Below, piece by piece: positions 37,010-48,699 of a DNA stretch of 64,000 nt. The notes beneath the pieces were generated by a model. The model did no database searches, had not been told where the DNA came from, and saw only the letters and a list, made by a program, of their open reading frames with translations. The stretch is from Porodaedalea pini (Eukaryota; Basidiomycota; Agaricomycetes; Hymenochaetales; Hymenochaetaceae). The stretch is from the NCBI GenBank assembly GCA_002794775.1, contig NBAY01000044.1, positions 310,001 to 374,000 of the forward strand. The letters are read 5' to 3'. How positions within the stretch are numbered: position 1 is the stretch's first letter; each line of letters starts with the position of its first letter. A program made the translations under genes and the position numbers.

Positions 37010-38416
37010 CTATCGCCCACGTTTCTGGTCTTCGCAAGTGCAATGTTCGCCTTGTACACCGTTGTGCCAGTACTGCATGCCGCAGTACTCCTCGACGTCC
37101 TTCCCTAGGTCTAGATACATGCTCACGGTAGCAAACCTGATCGGAGCATCGCCTTTCAGAGAGAGCAGTCAGTATGAAGCGTGAGTAGAGTGAACAGCAC
37201 GACGCACCCCATCGATATTTGTATATACGCTCTGGCACGCGCTGTACCTCATCAAGCCACTCCCGCACATCTGGCTGGCGAAATGCATCGAGTCGCACGA
37301 CCTCGAAGTTGTTGTAATACGTCGGAAATGGCTCCTCGCCCATCTTCCCCTGTTCGCGGTTCGCTGGCCACCTCCACCCGTTCTTTTCCAAGTTCTTCTC
37401 CACCTCGGGTCGAGCACGCGAAAATTCGTCTGCGAGCGCCCACATACCGTGCGTGACCCATGCCGGGTCGGTCGTCCGCGAGCGGTACCCGTACGTGCGG
37501 TTGCGCGAGTGGAAAATGTCGAGCGGGTCGTAGCACAGCGGTTTGAAGATGTACGAGTCCGTGTCCATGCGCAAGTAATATGTGACATCGCGCAACCGTG
37601 GATGGTCGAAGATCTGCTTCGCGAAGAAGCCGCACATGAGATGGTAGCCTGGCCATGCATGGATGAACACTGGGTCGACTTCGACCTTATTGTGCGAGAT
37701 TCCCGCCGGTAGGGCCCACTCTATCCGCTCGAACTCGATGCGTGACATGAACCAGCGCACATCCTGGCCGCCACCAAGGAAGTCGTACAGTCGGAGCATG
37801 AACTCGGTGCGAGAGGATTGGTCGTCCATGTCGTCCGTGTAGAAGAGCACGATCGGCCACGGGTGCATCGGTACGTTTTGGTAGAGATAGGAAAGTGAGA
37901 GCATGAGGTCACGTAGTCGGGAGGCGCTGATGAGGTAGAGCACGACAGCCGTGTAGCCTAGCTCCTGCGCCGGGATATTCTTGGCGGGTGCATCTGCGAG
38001 CGGGAGAACATAAATTAGAGATGATTCATGAAGCAGTGGTTGCATAATTTCAAGCATCGACTTGGGAGGCCCAAGACCCGATAACTTTCAACAGTCGCAG
38101 AAACTGGGACGCTCGCGTAAAACTTTCATAACTCAAACAGCATGTCATGGCCAGCATCGAGGTCCAGCACATCTTCCGCCACGCGTCGCCTTGTCCAACA
38201 AATACAATACCAAGACAAGAACTCACCTTGAGCCATGAACAGAGGCGTCATCTCCATATGATACTGTACAAACTGACCCGAAGAGTAGAATCCAGCAGTG
38301 TAAGATCCGAGCTTGACCAGAACATAACCAAGAAAGAGAAGAGTAACAGATAAGATGAGCAGATGGAGAAGCCTCCTGGACGACAGCCAGCGAAGGGGAG
38401 CTGAGCTCGGTGCCAT
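37010..38416 (-). CDS. GT15-family alpha-1,2-mannosyltransferase (KTR/KRE2 type)
   Basis: Golgi type II membrane glycosyltransferase that would extend N- or O-linked mannans using GDP-mannose. Three exons (38227-38416, 37208-37993, 37010-37152) give 372 residues in frame. A short cytoplasmic tail is followed by a membrane anchor (LLILSVTLLFLGYVLVKLG). The catalytic domain has PIVLFYTDDMDD, MCGFFAKQIFDHP and YYLRMDTDSYIFKPLCYDP, where the family usually has its WRVEP and acidic metal and nucleotide site. SRNRTYGYRS, FPTYYNNFEVV and YKYRWGDAPIRFATVSMYL follow; YYNNFEVV takes the place of the FNSNFEI-like segment. The length fits family members (about 380-450). Both introns have clean GT..AG boundaries. 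The substrate linkage cannot be told from sequence alone. Confidence 0.88.
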
Positions 38417-40019
38417 TGAGAACCGAGGCGTGTCACGATCGTATCGCTGTGGTCGTCGTTATGGTCGTCGATGATGATGAGTGTGTGTCGATATCATATT
38501 TCGTTTCGCTTCACGGGCGCCGCGAAAATGGTTTGCTCGATGTTGATTTTTGGGTTGATCACGTGCTGGCCTTTCACGCCGGCAGTGATCTCTGCTACAG
38601 TGGAAAGCGGGTAAAGCCGACAACTCAAAACGCGTGAACTCCCAAACCTATCTCCTTCGTCAATACACCTTATTTAGCACTATAAACTAGGTGTTTGGAT
38701 AGCTGTAATGCATAAGCATAGAACTTGCTGCTCCAATATTTTTTTATTTTGAGGGGGAAAATTCCGGTCAGCAAGATTTGAAACAAATATTTAAATAAAT
38801 AAAAATCACTTTTTTTAATTACTAAGACGTCCAAGAAAGGCTATTTTACATCAGATCAGCGCCGATCACAATATTAATTACTTTTCAAGTTCCTGTAGTT
38901 GCTTGGACTTCCTAACTATCGGGGATGTGGTGGGACATGTGCTTCTTCATGGCAATGGCTGCCTGAAGAAAGTCAAGTCCTTTCCTGGGTGTGAAATTGA
39001 TATTACTGCATTAGATATATAAAAAAAGGAAAGATTTACCGTAGGGACCATGGTAAAGGCCGACGGCGGCTGGCCTTTTAGACTTAACAGTCCTCGATTT
39101 CACGTCCTTTAGCACCATTATCACACAACTGAGGCCAAGAAGATGTTAGTTGGGGCGAACCAGGCTTGACATCGTCACCCTCTGTTTTTCTTTTCGACTA
39201 TTTTTGGCATTACTATTATTATTATATATATATTTTCTCAGGACAATTTGAAACACGTCTAGTTTTAGAAACACCCTCCAAATTGCGAGGTATTTGATAA
39301 CTTTGTTACTTCTATTAGAGAAAAAAAATTCACAGCCTCCGAAACTCAAAACTCCAGGCCGGGCGGAGTTGATGGAAACTGCCGCTTTCCACTGTAGTGA
39401 AAGCTAGTTAATGACCACTTTTGACGATGCTGTATGCAGTGGACCGGACTATGATGTCTCTACTTCGGACTAGTTCCCATACCCCACCTCCAATAGATCT
39501 CTATAGTCGCAGCAGCTGTGCATATGTGGATCGTCTGGAAATGAAGGGAAATGAAGGGTCCATGCGTACCCAAGGGCCAAGGCTGGCGATCCGAGGTAAC
39601 TTTTTTACGACTTGATGACAAGTGCCCCGATTAAGGAACATAGACAACAGAAAGAGCTGTGCTCCTCTAGGTGAATGGTGACTTAAGTCTCTAGTCGAAT
39701 ATGGGTGCGTGTTCAAGTTCTTTTTTTCTCGTGAACTCTCTCGGGACTTTCCTTATATGTTTTCATCCTTTATTTGATGTTATATGCTCATCTTGTAGCT
39801 CTAGATATATCCCTTCTGTTATAATGTGTGACCAATTTAAAATTGTCGATAGACATTCATTGAACTAGACTACTTCAGCCCAATTTGTGAACGATAGAGC
39901 CACTTTACACTTGAGCTCAGCACGGAGCGGGACAGTAATCAAAGGGAATGCACGATTCGCACTATTTACTACGAAAGGAACACATAAAGGCAACCATTAT
40001 CAGCCATATAGCAACTACA
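38417..40019. other. Gene-poor, partly AT-rich region
   Basis: Promoter of the GT15 gene on the left. The stretch 38700-39350 is AT-rich with poly-T and (ATT)n/(AT)n tracts near 39210-39235. No gene recognised. Confidence 0.4.
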
Positions 40020-41200
40020 GACATGCACGCAGGAAAGAAAAGATGATAGCATACTAGCTCCCTCAAGGTGACGGTGCCGCTGCCAAAATATTTGCTTTGG
40101 AATGTGATCCCTATAAAACATCGAAGCAAGTTTCCAACGCGCTGAGTTATTGTAACATGTCTTTCAGGCGGACTCGCTTCACTAGCCATACGCATGCCCT
40201 TATCATGAAGAAAATGAGGCAGTCTGAGCAGAGAGTCAGACACGGCAACCATATGAAAAAACGCAAGCGAGAAATCCAGGAGTGAAATCAAGTCTATTCC
40301 GCCCCAGACGGAACACGCATCGTAATCACACCTGATTTTTAAGCCGTACTGTAGCTCCACAGGTAAGATGGTGATGTATTCCGAGAGCGGCGGGACGACT
40401 CATGGACTCTATGGGTGAAATGAGAATGAAGCCAAACATGACGACGAGACCGAGGCTGAAGACAGACATAACGACCAGTTATATTTTCTCGAGGTCGTCA
40501 TGCTCAGCCATGATTTACTTCGTATGAGCAAGGAGTTCAGTATGATCATTTGGAGAGAATAAAGTGATGAACTAATAACGTAGCGTGAGGAGAAGCGGAC
40601 ATTGCAATATTCGTCGATCCACTCGTTTGCATCGGAGGTAGTTGCTGAGCGCGTCGTGGTGATAATTCAGCACCACCGCAAAAGCCAGACGTACACGTCC
40701 AGGAGCAAGGTATTCACGACGGAGATGGTGTTTTGTGCGCGCAACAGAATCAGATGACCACTTTCAGGTCGGAGAAGAGCAAGATGTTTGCTAAAACTAC
40801 AATCTATCAGTACAAGTTCTCGCACGAACAAGAGACTCTGATCATGAATGACGAGCCGATTGCTCTGAGGACCTACTAGCTGTCGACCACGTGTGGCTGA
40901 GAAAGTCCTGCGAAATCGTGTCAGTCGACCACCAAGAACATGATTTGAATAAAATGCACAGATGAGCAAACGCACGCCGCCGACAACCTGTTCCACCGCC
41001 TCTACAAATCCAGGAGGTTCCCCCTCCCCCAGGTCCTACGCTCCTGCCGCGCGATTCATTTGCTCAAGGTCGACACGGCGGCAATTTGAGCGTACAGCTC
41101 TGGTCGCGCGTTTGGGCAAGCGTCGAAGGAGTGTCAACATGTACCAACGTGAACGATTTTCGTTGCGGCGTGCTACGGGAGGATGAGTGAGAGGCAGCCA
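40020..41200. repeat. R1 dispersed repeat, B and C segments
   Basis: About 1.2 kb that aligns through most of its length with 48740-49720 and, more loosely, with 54150-55100. Markers are CACACCTGATTTT-AAGCCGTA, AGGTAAGATGGTGATG, ACTAATAACGTAGCGTGAG, the CTGTCGACCACGTGTGGCTGAG segment (compared piecewise) and CGTGAACGATTTTCGTTGCGG. Minus-strand frames share EAVEQVVGG with other copies, so R1 may contain remains of a coding exon. No transposase or terminal repeat was found. Confidence 0.65.
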
Positions 41201-41784
41201 TGAAAGGGACATACAATGTTGCACTTGCTTAAGTGCGGTATATCTGAAATTATCTACAGTCGGCAACTCATAGAAAGAGTAAGATACAGAGGGCTCACCC
41301 TGTTCAAGTTAAGCTCACCCAGCTCCGAGCACGACGAGCTTCAAGTCGCTGAGCCCAGTGCTACGTGGCAGGCCGTTCTCTTCACATCTACCGGCGACGA
41401 AGGTGGAGACAAAGTCACGTAAATCTGCAACGTTGAATTGTTATTCATGGCATCTAGTTTTGCCTCCTTGGACGAATGTGAGGGAAGATCTTGGTTGTAG
41501 TTGGTCAATGAGTGAGTATTTCGTTGAGAACGATGGGAAAGTCTTGTGTAAGCACGTACGGTTAAATTCTTTCGTCATTGGCGATAAGCATCTTCCCTTA
41601 GCCAAGCAACTCATTCAGCATTGCAAAGGTGCATGGATCTACCCGGAGTAGAGAAGGGGGAAGATCTGCTTGCGTATTACTGAGAACGCATCTGTAGGTA
41701 CTTGTTCACCAAAAAACATTTCAGAAAGTCGCGACATTCAAGAGCTCTTAACTTTGTGGACGCAGTCTTGCTTCAATCAGAGTC
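41201..41784. other. Intergenic gap between R1 and the 41.8-kb gene
   Basis: No gene recognised. A minus-strand stretch near 41290-41350 resembles the R1 tail at 55.07-55.13 kb (SDLK-containing frame), so R1 may extend to about 41360. Confidence 0.35.
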
Positions 41785-42943
41785 CTAAGTGTGTTTATCA
41801 GTACAGGTTTGGCATGTCACCAGAAGCAGACTTACCGAGAGCACTTCCTCACGCTCCTCATCACCGTCATCCTCCAGATGACCCCACGGAACGTCTACCT
41901 CCGCCCAACTACTCATAGAGATATAAATCTGCATGTACACACAGACTAGAATAGAACTCACCTGTCTCCAGTAGGAGCGTTTGGATTGTATTTCTCTCGC
42001 CGCCTAGGAGGTGGAGTTTTGACGGTCTTGATGAGATATAACGCTGTGAAGTTCGCCTCATGGCTGAATCCCTTCCGAAACAGCCCAGAGTCGCCGTCAG
42101 TCCACCACATAGCGTCAACATCAGCACCAGTTGAAACGGCTGGATTAACAGGTGCGTCTGCCTTCAGAGCAATCTTGACAGTCTCGTTATCTACGCAAAG
42201 GGATAAATACCAGCTTGAGGCATATATATATGAGGGGCAGGCACTTACTCTTGTTGGAAAGATAAAGGGCGTAAGCATGGCAAGAGAATACCTGGGTCAC
42301 GAGCATTTTTCCTTTCAGGAACTGGTTGGCAGTTGTAAAATTGCAGAACTCGTCCGGCACTACGGACATCTGAGGCTTGTGCATGACGAGCAAAGCTCCG
42401 CGTGTCTTGTCAAAATGCCACTGGGTCGCGAATGCTGCATTTGCAAGCCCATGGACATCCCTGCGAGCTCAATGAAGTTGGGTGTGGATAGAAAAAGGAT
42501 TAGAAAAGGGAATAAATGCTTACACATGTGTGCTAGCGTCGAATGTGCCTTTTCTCGAGTTTATAGAGCTCGCAACGTATTCTTTCTCTGTCGGCGGGTT
42601 AGTCGGCAAATAGGAAGCCGCAATGCTGGCAGTGGATGGGTGAGTGTAGATATTGCCCTTCCTCACAAACTGGCCGGAATCGTAGTTTATGTCGCCGAAA
42701 TCGCCTGCCTGTGAGCCAAATGAACAGGAAAAGAAAAGACGGCTACAGGGGCATTGACAGCTGACCTTGATGCAGAGCGGCGGATCCCAGTTCGCCCACT
42801 TGGACGAGGTTTGCTTGATCAGATCGACATACTTGCACGAGGCCTGTTTCGTCTTGAACCAGCCGTCAAACATCGTGTTAATGATGGGGGAGATGAAGAG
42901 GTCGTACCGCTGAACACGGATCGCTGCGCTGCTCTATTCATGG
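41785..42943 (-). CDS. Uncharacterised basidiomycete protein, divergent partner of the TPR-CHAT gene
   Basis: Spliced minus-strand gene. Exons are up to about 42943-42766, 42524-42708, 42249-42460, 41962-42190 and 41785-41911. All internal junctions keep frame with GT..AG. The product is about 300 residues: RYDLFISPIINTMFDGWF, SSKWANWDPPLCIK, GDFGDINYDSGQF with KGNIYTHPSTASIA, VHGLANAAF, GALLVMHKPQMSVVPDEF and GKMLVTQVFSCHAYALYLSN. These are followed by VKIALKADAPV, FTALYLIKTVK and an acidic C-terminal tail (HLEDDGDEEREEV). The start is uncertain; MFDGW at 42873 is the first in-frame Met, yet the conserved-looking frame extends upstream. I do not recognise a named domain. Alternating beta-type segments with a short charged tail, beside a caspase-like gene, would fit a gasdermin-like pore former. 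That is only a hypothesis from context and shape. Confidence 0.6.
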
Positions 42944-43655
42944 TATCAACTTCATCTAACGCTGAAAGTCAGCCGACCAAGCTCCTTCCATGACTTCAAG
43001 GCTCTCTAAGCCCGGTAGACTCCACGGATAGGAGCACGAGTGTGCACAGAATGAGTTTCGTATCATGTTGCAATTCTGCACAGCGACTGTTTTCAGGATG
43101 AACGTGAGTTATGATGGCAATTCGATGCGTGGGAACTTCTGTGCTGGCCAGCGAAACTTGAAGTCGAGTCGGCGCGTACCAACAATCGACGGGTTGCATG
43201 AGATTGCCTATGTACATACACTCTGCATCTGCGATACCTTAATGTTCGTCATGGCGTCAGACTTGCAATGTGACTGATCGTACCTCAGGCTATTCTAGTG
43301 ACAGTCTTGTTCGAGACACGCCTCTAATACGTTGTTGGCGATGTCGTGACCATCGACATTTCTCTGCCCTAGATTCCTCCTTCCTCCCTCCATCTGAGAG
43401 ACACAGATATTACGCAGTTCCTAGATAAAGTATGACACTGCATTCACAAATGTTGCATCGTAACTGATCAAGTCTGCCTTGCAGTGTCTCATACGTGTAT
43501 CGATCCAATTCGAGGATTTTGGGTGTCACTGAAGGATAAGGTCTTAGCTGTTGGCCTGTTCTATTTTCATTTTCTTACTTTGCTTTTCAGCATTCTTTGC
43601 TGCAACTATTTCGACTCGGTGACGACACGGAACATCCGCAGATTCAGCTCGACTA
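42944..43655. promoter_or_regulatory. Divergent intergenic region between the 41.8-kb gene and the TPR-CHAT gene
   Basis: About 700 bp between two head-to-head genes. A minus-strand hydrophobic frame at 43010-43060 (KLILCTLVLLSV) might be an unplaced leader exon of the 41.8-kb gene. Plus-strand sequence at 43595-43655, after a good pyrimidine tract and CAG, may hold an upstream exon of the TPR-CHAT gene. Confidence 0.35.
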
Positions 43656-46171
43656 ATGGACAACCTCGACGAAGAAGTCACTCGCTGTCGCGATGTTTTG
43701 GATTTGCATCCTCCTGGACATCCCGACCGATCTAGTTCATTATATGATCTTTCTTCTGCTTTGTGGAGTCGTTTCGAACAAACTGGGGAGACGAATGACC
43801 TTGACGAGTCGATAGCATGTGATCGTGACGCGCTTCTACTACGATCTGAAGGCCATGCTAGCCGCCCCGATTCCCTGGAGAGCCTCGCCGTATCTCTCAT
43901 AACTCGATTCAAACAGAGCGGTCGCATGGAGGATCTGGAAGAGTCGATTAGACTGCACCGCACCGCATTGGATCTCCTCCCTCCCGGCCACCCTGATCGT
44001 TCCAGTTCGCTGATGAACCTTGCAAACGCTGTTTTGACTCGATTCAAGCAGAACGGTCGAACGGAGGATCTGGAAGAGTCGATTTCACTGTACCGCACCG
44101 CATTGGATTTCCGCCCTTCCGGCCACCCTCTTCGTTCCTGGTCGCTGATGAACCTTGCAAGCGCTGTTTTGACTCGATTCAAGCAGAACGGTCGAACGGA
44201 GGATCTGGAAGAGTCGATTAGACTATACCGCTCCTCATTGGATTTCCGCCCTCCCGGCCACCCTCTTCGTTCCTGGTCGCTGATGAACCTTGCAAGCGCT
44301 GTTTTGACTCGATTCAAGCAGAACGGCCGAACGGCGGATCTGGAAGAGTCGATTAAACTGTACCGCTCCGCATTGGATCTCCTCCCTCCCGGCCACCCTC
44401 ATCGTTCCAGTTCGTTGATCAGCCTTTCAAATGCTCTTTGCACTCGATTCCAGCAGGTATATCACGAGAAGGATCTCGAGGAGGCCATTCAATTGCTGGA
44501 GTCTGGCGCTCATCATGAATTTTCCAGCTCATTCACACGCCTCCGATCAGCTCGCCGATGGGCGAACCTCGCACGATCGTATAACCATCCCACTACTCTC
44601 GGGGCGTACAGCACGGCACTGCTCCTCCTTGAATGCTCGCTCAATGTCGTTCCCACTGTGAGCATGCAGCACGAGCTATTAAACGGAAAAAGTGGTTATC
44701 CAACACTAGCCGTAGATGCTGCATCACATGCAATTGAAAAGCGCGATCTCGCCCGTGCTGTCGAGTTTCTTGAGCAGGGGAGGGCCTTGCTCTGGTCCCA
44801 AATGCGTGGGTTTAGGATGACCATTGATCGCCTCGCGGAAGTCAACAAAAAACTGGCTGACAACTTCAAGGACGTTAGTAATGAGTTGGAGGCTCTTGCC
44901 ACTGGCGCATCACCTGAGACGCGTATCCCTGGATCGAGTGTAGCTGATGGCCTTGCAGATAACTTGCGGAAAGGACCTCCATCATTTGATGAATTGGTGA
45001 CACGGAGTCGACGTCTTTCAGAGGACCGAAAGAAACTAATCGGCAAATACAAGAACTACCTGGTTTCAAAGACTTTCAGCGACCTACCAGATTCACAACG
45101 TTACGGGATGCGGCTGCTGAGGGCCCCATCATTGTTATCAATCACTCCAGCTATCGCTCAGACGCTATCATTGTTACTAATGTCCACGATCCCGTCCTCG
45201 TTCCACTATCAGAAAGCGTTCATAAGTTCTACGAAACGGTGTTCGACCTGTACAGGCGTCTTACAGATGCACATCGAGATCTTTCATCCCTTCCGAAGAA
45301 TTACGGCGAAATCCTTAGATTTGTAATGGAGAAATTGTGGACGCTGATCGTGTCCAAGGTGGTCGAGAAGCTCAAGGAGATTGGGTTTCCGAAACAAAGT
45401 CGGATTTGGTGGTGCCCGACTTCCATTTTGCAAGCCTTACCATTGCATGCTGCCGGGATATGGTCCAAGGACGACAGGGGTATAACGGGCTATCGTTCAC
45501 ACAAATATATATCATCTTATACACCTACTCTCCAAGCCCTAATCCAGTCTCGGTCCAACATATCCCTTGACTCTGCGCGTGCACCGCCATTCCTTGTTGT
45601 TGGCCAGCCGGACGATAATTTCCAAACCGTCGGACACGAAATCGATCTGATAGGGAATCCTGGAAGGTCTATGAGGCGCCTCGTCGGAGAGCAAGCAACT
45701 AGCAGCGAAGTAATCAGAAACCTGAAAGAACACCCATGGGTCCATTTCGCGTGTCACGGGGAGCTTGTGCGAGGCAGACCTTTTGATTCGTCTTTCCGGC
45801 TTTTTGGAGGTGATCGTCTTAGTTTGCTCGAAATTGTTCGCGCTCGTTTCCCAAACGCCGAGGTTGCCTTCTTAGCTGCCTGTCATACTGCGGAGCAGAC
45901 AGTTGATAGCGCACACGATGAAGTGCTCCACCTCGCTGCGAGCGTGCAGTTCTGCGGGTTTCGGAGCGTGATCGGGACGATGTGGGCAATGCTGGACGAG
46001 GACGGGCCAATTCTTGCGCAGAAATTCTACACACATATTTCTGCAGAAGACGAGACGCCGGAAGCAGGGTTCAAAAAATCCGCACGGGCTCTTTACAAGG
46101 CAACGAGAGAGATGCGGAAGAAAAAATTGGCGCCCGAATCATGGGTGAACTTTGTTCATATTGGAGCATAA
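43656..46171 (+). CDS. TPR-CHAT protein (caspase-like), frame broken once
   Basis: Tetratricopeptide-repeat protein with a C-terminal CHAT (caspase HetF-associated) protease-like domain. The first 220 residues are TPR-type repeats. Three are nearly identical 45-residue units beginning RFKQNGRTEDLEESI at 44041, 44176 and 44311, which is a 135-bp tandem repeat. A helical linker follows (RAVEFLEQGRALLWSQMRG), then the CHAT domain: EGPIIVINHSSYRSDAII, IWWCPTSILQALPLHAAG, VHFACHGEL with the catalytic His, VAFLAACHTAE with the catalytic Cys, and VIGTMWAMLDEDGP. The frame of the TPR part ends out of register with the CHAT part. At about 45041 LSEDRKKLI should continue RQIQELPGF, which needs one extra C. 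With that base the protein is about 840 residues. The start may lie upstream. CHAT proteins in fungi are linked by inference to regulated cell death; substrate and trigger are unknown here. Confidence 0.85.
44041..44445 (+). repeat. Three near-identical 135-bp tandem units encoding TPR repeats
   Basis: The unit starts at 44041, 44176 and 44311, with a diverged unit before them at about 43905. The units differ by only a few bases, pointing to recent duplication or gene conversion inside the coding region. Confidence 0.85.
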
Positions 46172-47589
46172 GTGGTCGTCATCTGGTGAGTATATAAGGT
46201 CTCTTTGATTTCATCCTAATGGATACTCATGTTTGCCAGGTCCTTTTTTGGTATCTACCATTCTCTGCTTCAGCGCTGTCGACGGGAGCTTCCCAGAAGT
46301 TTGCTGTACTATTAATAATCTTCTTTCTGTCTTGATGTTGTCCGACTACTACAAGAGCTATGCAACTTATGTGTACTTTCGGGCTCTGTACTACATTTAA
46401 TGTTTGCCCTACTGTGACGAGGAATAAGCGTACGACACTATTTGATACTGAGATGCATAATATTTACCTCGCTCTACTGCCTATCTTTCTATTCCAATTG
46501 CCTGGACTTATACAAACTGATTTGACCGTATTGAGTCAAGGGGTTTGGTGCGTTATACTGGGACGGAGATTTGGAAAGGAGGGTGTCATCTGCGGTCTGT
46601 GCATGTTTCCTTGCCCTTTCGCAGCTGACTCAATCATCACACCCTCTTCTGATGCAGCATACGGAAGAACATGATCATCGCCGCCACCGTACTCTCGGCC
46701 GTGCTCAACCTCCTCTCGCTCGCCATGCTGAACTGTACCTCTGTGACGAGCAAAACGCGGTCGACGAGGGGCTCGATGGCGAGGTGCACGAGCTGCGACA
46801 TCAATAGATTGTGCGAAGTTGGAGCACGATATATATGGCACAGGTTTGGAGGGAAACGAGGACGTAATAGAAGTCGTTTTACCTTCTTGCACGCTTTCCA
46901 TCTGCACAGGCTTTCTCGCTATGATGTCCATCAACTATTGAATGAATATCGAAGTTTAGTAAGACATTGTGGTAATAAAGACAAAGTTACATTGATTCAG
47001 TGATGAGGGACATGTGCCTCTTTTAATCCGATTTGATCTACCTAAGTCCATGAACACGATTTCGTCTATTAAAAAAGGTGGCGAAGAGAGACAACGAGGA
47101 ATCAATGGATGACGCGAGAAACCCAGCAAAATAGAACGCGGGTAAAAACGAAAGCAGAGTATGATCATTGATCTCCAGGTTCCCCTTCCTCCATGTCGTC
47201 CTCATCCTCATCCTCATCCTTCGCAGTACTCCACGGCACCTCCGGCACCAGGCAGCGGGTCCGATATAGGTTCGCTGCCCCCACCAGAGAGCGGAATCCC
47301 GCTGTTACGTCCTTTCTCCCAGGCGAGCCCGCGTGCAAAGAGCGCAGAGGCGGTATACGGGCCCGACGCAGCGCATCACGGAGATGGTACACTGCGCGAG
47401 GCCGTTCACTGAGCCCAATGTCGATTTGCCTCTGTGTGGCTTCTTCGTCTTTAGAGCTTTCTTGACTCCAATGTTTCTGGACGAGGTCGATGAAGCAGAC
47501 GGGAATGAGGGTCGCGCTGGAGGATGAGGATGAGATGGGCAGACGTGAGGAATGGTTGGATTTCAAAGGAATGGCGTTCGCCGCAGCCG
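46172..47589. other. Intergenic region with weak coding traces
   Basis: Small plus-strand frames (46480-46570 and 46670-46805, the latter with MIIAATVLSAVLNLLSLAML) could be membrane-protein exon relics but cannot be assigned. At 47190-47225 a (TCATCC)n microsatellite makes an acidic minus-strand frame. The minus-strand frame 47165-47566 may be the degenerate 3' part of the MFS relic next to it. Confidence 0.35.
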
Positions 47590-48435
47590 TGATACTAAAG
47601 ATGAGAGTATATGCCTAACAGAGTCAACATACAAAATGAACACACTGCTGTGGCACATATTGAGCAACAGTGTCAACCCAAATTGAAGTGTCATAAGCAC
47701 GACCAACGCCGGTCTAATCGTGAATTCTTCCACACCAGACACCGAAGTAGATACTCGGTCTTCCGCACGTACAACGTCACTCATGGCAGGGAACAGTGCA
47801 AAGATTGGCACCCCACTCGCAATACCAACGAGGTACACTGTCTCATTTCCCATCGACGAGTAAGGCGCGCAAAGAACCCGACCTGGAAGATCCCATTTGC
47901 GAGTCCCAGAAATGCAAGTGCGACACCTATAGCATGAGGAGGGAGTCCAAGCCCACCAAGGAGTGCGGGGTCGCGTAAAAGACTGGCTACAGCACGCGAT
48001 ACGCAATATCGAGTAAGGAAAGGAGGGCGTACGCCGCGGTTGAGAGAAGAACAGGCGGAGTGATTATTTTTCGTAAAGCCGGCGCCTCCGGAATGGACGG
48101 AGTGCTAGGCCCCATATCCAGTTTTAATGAGTTCGAAGATATATGAGTGCGATGCGGGAGAAGCGCATGGAAGGAGAATCCAGTCGGGTTTGTGTCTTTA
48201 AGCAATAAATATGTGGTACTCCAAGCCAGGATACTGAATGTCACCGGAATTGAACAGGGCAAGAAGTACGGGTACTTCTTCAAGAAGGCGCTTCCTCCAA
48301 AACGCTCGGAAACTGCTCCATAGGGTGGGAGAATGCACGCCCAATAAGAGGACCTACCGTCGCTCCTGTGCTCCAGGAAATAGGTTGATACGCAAAAGCT
48401 TGAGTAACGTTCGTAGGGGTATCAGCTCATCTATC
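47590..48435 (-). pseudogene. MFS transporter, 5'-truncated and frame-broken
   Basis: C-terminal two thirds of a fungal major facilitator. Recognisable pieces in order are AYQPISWSTGATVGPLIG, RFGGSAFLKKYPYFLPCSIP, SILAWSTTYLLLKDTNP, LLSTAAYALLSLLDIAYR, LRDPALLGGLGLPPHAIG with LAFLGLANGIFQVGFF, and then GNETVYLVGIASGVPIFALF and VLMTLQFGLTLLLNM. One-base losses separate PLIGRAFSHP from YGAVSERFGG (about 48325) and FFARLTRRW from GNETVYLV (about 47855, in a G run). The first six or so membrane segments are missing. The homology begins abruptly at about 48435, close to the R1 array. The substrate class cannot be told. It is truncated beyond repair whatever the cause of the indels. Confidence 0.75.
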
Positions 48436-48699
48436 ATGCTCTTTATCACGCAGATATTTCCATTACGGACTCTGTTCTATTGTTTTGTTGTGAAAGCGGG
48501 CACGGAGGGGCCATGTCAGTACGTAGACTTCTTCCGAAAGTCCAGAAAACTTACGAGAGAGCGGGCTACGACGAGAGCAGGGAAGGATCTTGCAAGCGAA
48601 CTTCAGTGGCAAAGCTCAGACATGAAAAGATATACATGCAAGAAGGTAAGAACGAGCAGAGCATGCTAGGCAGGCCGCCTCGAGATGCCGGTGCCATTG

